Shown piece by piece: positions 33,488 through 35,184 of a stretch of 35,184 bases of DNA. Below the pieces are notes generated by a model. The model had not been told where the DNA came from and searched no databases. It was given only the letters and a program-made list of their open reading frames with translations. The translations under genes and the position numbers were made by a program. Origin of the DNA: Heteroruminococcus sp964370005 (GTDB lineage: Bacteria; Bacillota; Clostridia; Oscillospirales; Ruminococcaceae); the NCBI GenBank assembly GCA_964370005.1, contig CAYJGR010000011.1:1-35184 (forward strand). The letters run 5' to 3'. How positions within the stretch are numbered: the first letter of the stretch is position 1; every line of letters starts with the position of its first letter.

Positions 33488-34414
33488 CTATATTTTCTCT
33501 ATTATTCTTAGTTTTGCCGATTTACTGCGTTTGTTATGCTGTAGCTCCTCGGGGGTGGCTACAATGGGTTTTTTGGTGACGGGGCGAGCAGCCGGCTTCT
33601 TGCCACATATACATATTGGAAAATCCGATGGACAAGTACACCCCGTGCAGTGTGCGGCAAATGCCTGTTTTACAATTCTATCCTCAAGCGAATGAAATGT
33701 TATAACAACAAAACGCCCTCCCACTGCCAGTCGCTCAAACGCCCTGTCTAAACACTCCCGCAGTACATCCAGCTCTCCATTGACAGCGATGCGTATGGCC
33801 TGAAATGTGCGCTTTGCAGGGTGTCCCCCCTCATTTCTGGCCGCTGCCGGGATAGAGGCGTATATTATATCCACAAGTTCCCCTGTGCGCTGTAGGGGGG
33901 CTTTTTCTCTTGCGGCAACTATACTGCGTACAATTCTTGTGGCAAACTTCTCCTCACCGTATTGTCGCAGTATGCGTACAAGTTCGCTATCACTCCATGT
34001 GTTTATGATGTCGTAGGCCGACAATCCCTCACGGCTCATGCGCATATCAAGCGGGCCGTCGGCGCTGTAAGAAAACCCACGCTCGGGTATATCCAGTTGA
34101 TGAGAAGATACCCCCAAATCAAGCAGTATGCCGTCCACATGGGGTATCGACAGCCTGTCCAAAACCTCGGGTATACCCACAAAGTCACTCTGTATCACAG
34201 AGGCGCTCTTATAGGGAGATAACCGCTCTGTGGCGGTGGCAAGGGCGTCGGGGTCTTTGTCGAGTGCCACCAAACGACCTGTGTCGAGGTGTCGGGCTAT
34301 TTCGCAGGAATGACCCGCACCTCCGGCAGTGCCATCCACATATATACCGTCGGGGCGAATGTTCAGCCCCTCCATGCACTCATGTAGCAATACCGAAACA
34401 TGTGAAAACTCCAA
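33488..34414 (-). CDS. rsmH: 16S rRNA (cytosine1402-N4)-methyltransferase
   Basis: RsmH (MraW) methylates C1402 in the ribosomal P site with S-adenosylmethionine. The 308-residue protein has HVSVLLHECMEGLNI at the start, the SAM motif VDGTAGGAGHS (about 26-36), LLDLGVSSHQLD, RGFSYSADGPLDMRM, and VITFHSLEDRIVK near the end, all diagnostic. A cysteine-rich stretch (CTGCTCPSDFPICIC) lies in the C-terminal part, as in many Clostridia. The start is TTG at 34414, 6 bases after AAGGGGTGA; no ATG in frame fits better. It is the second gene of the cluster. Confidence 0.97.
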   Translation of the reverse strand: MEFSHVSVLLHECMEGLNIRPDGIYVDGTAGGAGHSCEIARHLDTGRLVALDKDPDALATATERLSPYKSASVIQSDFVGIPEVLDRLSIPHVDGILLDLGVSSHQLDIPERGFSYSADGPLDMRMSREGLSAYDIINTWSDSELVRILRQYGEEKFATRIVRSIVAAREKAPLQRTGELVDIIYASIPAAARNEGGHPAKRTFQAIRIAVNGELDVLRECLDRAFERLAVGGRFVVITFHSLEDRIVKQAFAAHCTGCTCPSDFPICICGKKPAARPVTKKPIVATPEELQHNKRSKSAKLRIIEKI

Positions 34415-34436
34415 AGCTGTTCACCCCTTTTCCAAA

Positions 34437-34856
34437 CTAAAACCCAAGTTGTTCCATTTCTGTGGCGATGAGGTCGGGCGAGGTGGTGAGAGGTCCCTGT
34501 TCCCACTGGGATTTGTCCCAAATCTCGGCACGGTTTATAACACCGGCCACTACAACCTCTCTCTCGAGCTGTGCATACTCCCGCAATGTTGGAGGAATGA
34601 GCACCCTGCCCTGCTTGTCCACCTCGACTTCTGATGCACCTGAGGCCAAAAACCTTTGCAGATGGCGGGAACTGCTAAGGGGCAAAGCCTTTAGTTTTTC
34701 GAGTATTACCCCCCATTCGGACAGGGAGTAGACAAAAAGACAGCCGTCCAGCCCTTTTGTGATGACAAACTTTTCGCCCAAATCTTCACGCAGGCGGGCA
34801 GGGAAGCTCAAGCGTCCCTTGGGGTCAACTGTGTGTTGATATTCACCTGTCAGCAT
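34437..34856 (-). CDS. mraZ: Transcriptional regulator MraZ
   Basis: MraZ is a DNA-binding protein of the AbrB-like fold that regulates the dcw cluster it heads. The 139-residue protein has the tandem DNA-contacting segments DPKGRLSFPARLRE (about 11-24) and DKQGRVLIPPTLREYA (about 80-95) in the two SpoVT-AbrB-like halves, and normal length. The ATG follows AGGGGGTG. The four repeats at 34905-34941 upstream are probably its own binding sites. It is the first gene of the cluster, 22 bp before rsmH. Confidence 0.96.
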   Translation of the reverse strand: MLTGEYQHTVDPKGRLSFPARLREDLGEKFVITKGLDGCLFVYSLSEWGVILEKLKALPLSSSRHLQRFLASGASEVEVDKQGRVLIPPTLREYAQLEREVVVAGVINRAEIWDKSQWEQGPLTTSPDLIATEMEQLGF

Positions 34857-34904
34857 ACCCGCACCCCCTATCTCAACAAAGTGTCAAAACCTCTTAGATT
34901 TTAC

Positions 34905-34941
34905 CCACTTCATACCACTTCATAACACTTTTCACCACTTT
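34905..34941 (-). promoter_or_regulatory. Four MraZ-box-like direct repeats
   Basis: On the minus strand AAGTGG, AAGTGT, AAGTGG and AAGTGG occur with exact 10-bp spacing (one helical turn), each preceded by A or G. This matches the AAAGTG(T/G)-N3 repeats described as MraZ sites in mycoplasmas. They overlap the expected transcription start and lie between the -10 box and mraZ. Confidence 0.82.
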
Positions 34942-34947
34942 TAGCCC

Positions 34948-34976
34948 ATTATACCCCTAAAATAGCAATTTTGCAA
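34948..34976 (-). promoter_or_regulatory. Promoter of mraZ and the dcw cluster
   Basis: TTGCAA (34971-34976) and consensus TATAAT (34948-34953) are 17 bp apart on the minus strand, directly upstream of the MraZ-box repeats. Confidence 0.8.
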
Positions 34977-35053
34977 GGGTTTTGGGAATAAAAAACCATA
35001 TTTCCATAATTTTCTTTTCGGAGAAGGGGTGGGTGGGTAATTAGGTATTAGAT

Positions 35054-35089
35054 AAGGCCAAGAGCACCCACATCGATGTCCTTGACCTT
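35054..35089 (+). terminator. Hairpin similar to the EAL-gene terminator
   Basis: AAGGCCAAG and CTTGACCTT pair with one mismatch or wobble, and TTTT-CT follows on the plus strand. The arms are nearly those of 11219-11256. Which gene it serves lies outside the window. Confidence 0.5.
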
Positions 35090-35111
35090 TTCTACCCTCT
35101 AAAAACCAAAT

Positions 35112-35141
35112 CCCCCGCCCTGTCAGAGGACAGGGCGGGGG
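35112..35141 (-). terminator. Strong GC hairpin upstream of the dcw cluster
   Basis: A perfect 13-bp stem CCCCCGCCCTGTC/GACAGGGCGGGGG closes on a 4-base loop. On the minus strand it is followed by ATTTGGTTTTT, so it probably ends a leftward transcript coming from beyond the window. It also isolates the mraZ promoter. Confidence 0.7.
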
Positions 35142-35184
35142 TTATCTGTTTACAGCGAAAATAATTCTAATTTAGATTTATTTC

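Overview
The window looks like a chromosomal piece of a Gram-positive Clostridia genome, most likely an Oscillospiraceae/Ruminococcaceae-type organism. The evidence is the infC-rpmI-rplT operon behind a Firmicutes-type leader, AddAB instead of RecBCD, a T-box riboswitch, a MurE with the meso-diaminopimelate motif DNPR, a division and cell wall (dcw) cluster without ftsA, and GC-rich palindromic intergenic repeats. A run of 100 Ns at 15108-15207 marks an assembly gap, so this is probably a draft or metagenome-derived scaffold.

Layout from left to right. (1) 1-1190, minus: rplT (cut by the window edge), rpmI and infC, with a strong promoter and a leader attenuator. (2) 1195-8038, minus: addB and addA, overlapping, for double-strand break repair. 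(3) 8121-8843, minus: a bactofilin. (4) 9065-9156, plus: tRNA-Ser(GGA) with its own promoter and terminator, then about 550 bp of AT-rich DNA without a convincing gene. (5) 9759-11183, plus: a membrane-anchored degenerate GGDEF plus EAL protein for c-di-GMP turnover. (6) 11515-14813, minus: a trpXYZ-type ABC transporter behind a T-box leader and a 19-codon ORF with WRWR near its end. (7) 14820-16045: a patchy region with a cut XRE regulator, the gap, a dispersed repeat and a small membrane protein gene. (8) 16046-20141: a MATE exporter and a DUF815 AAA+ ATPase (plus), a DUF1836 protein (minus) and a hemolysin III family protein (plus). (9) 20209-35000, minus: the dcw cluster in the order mraZ-rsmH-ftsL-class B PBP-murE-murF-mraY-ftsW/spoVE-murG-murA-ftsQ-ftsZ, with a promoter and an array of MraZ-box-like repeats ahead of mraZ and a terminator after ftsZ.

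The dcw genes supply most steps from UDP-GlcNAc to lipid II (MurA, MurE, MurF, MraY, MurG) and the septal synthase (FtsW/SpoVE with the PBP, FtsL and FtsQ) positioned by FtsZ. murB, murC, murD and ftsA are not in the window. The trp-type transporter appears to be switched by tRNA charging through the T-box, probably with a tryptophan specifier.

Most of the window is conserved housekeeping DNA. The parts most worth a second look are the short Trp-codon ORF between the T-box and trpX, the heptamer-phased inverted repeat splitting murG from murA, the two related copies of a roughly 200 bp dispersed repeat, the four 10-bp-spaced MraZ-like boxes, the likely ATC start of infC and the unusual FtsZ C-terminus.
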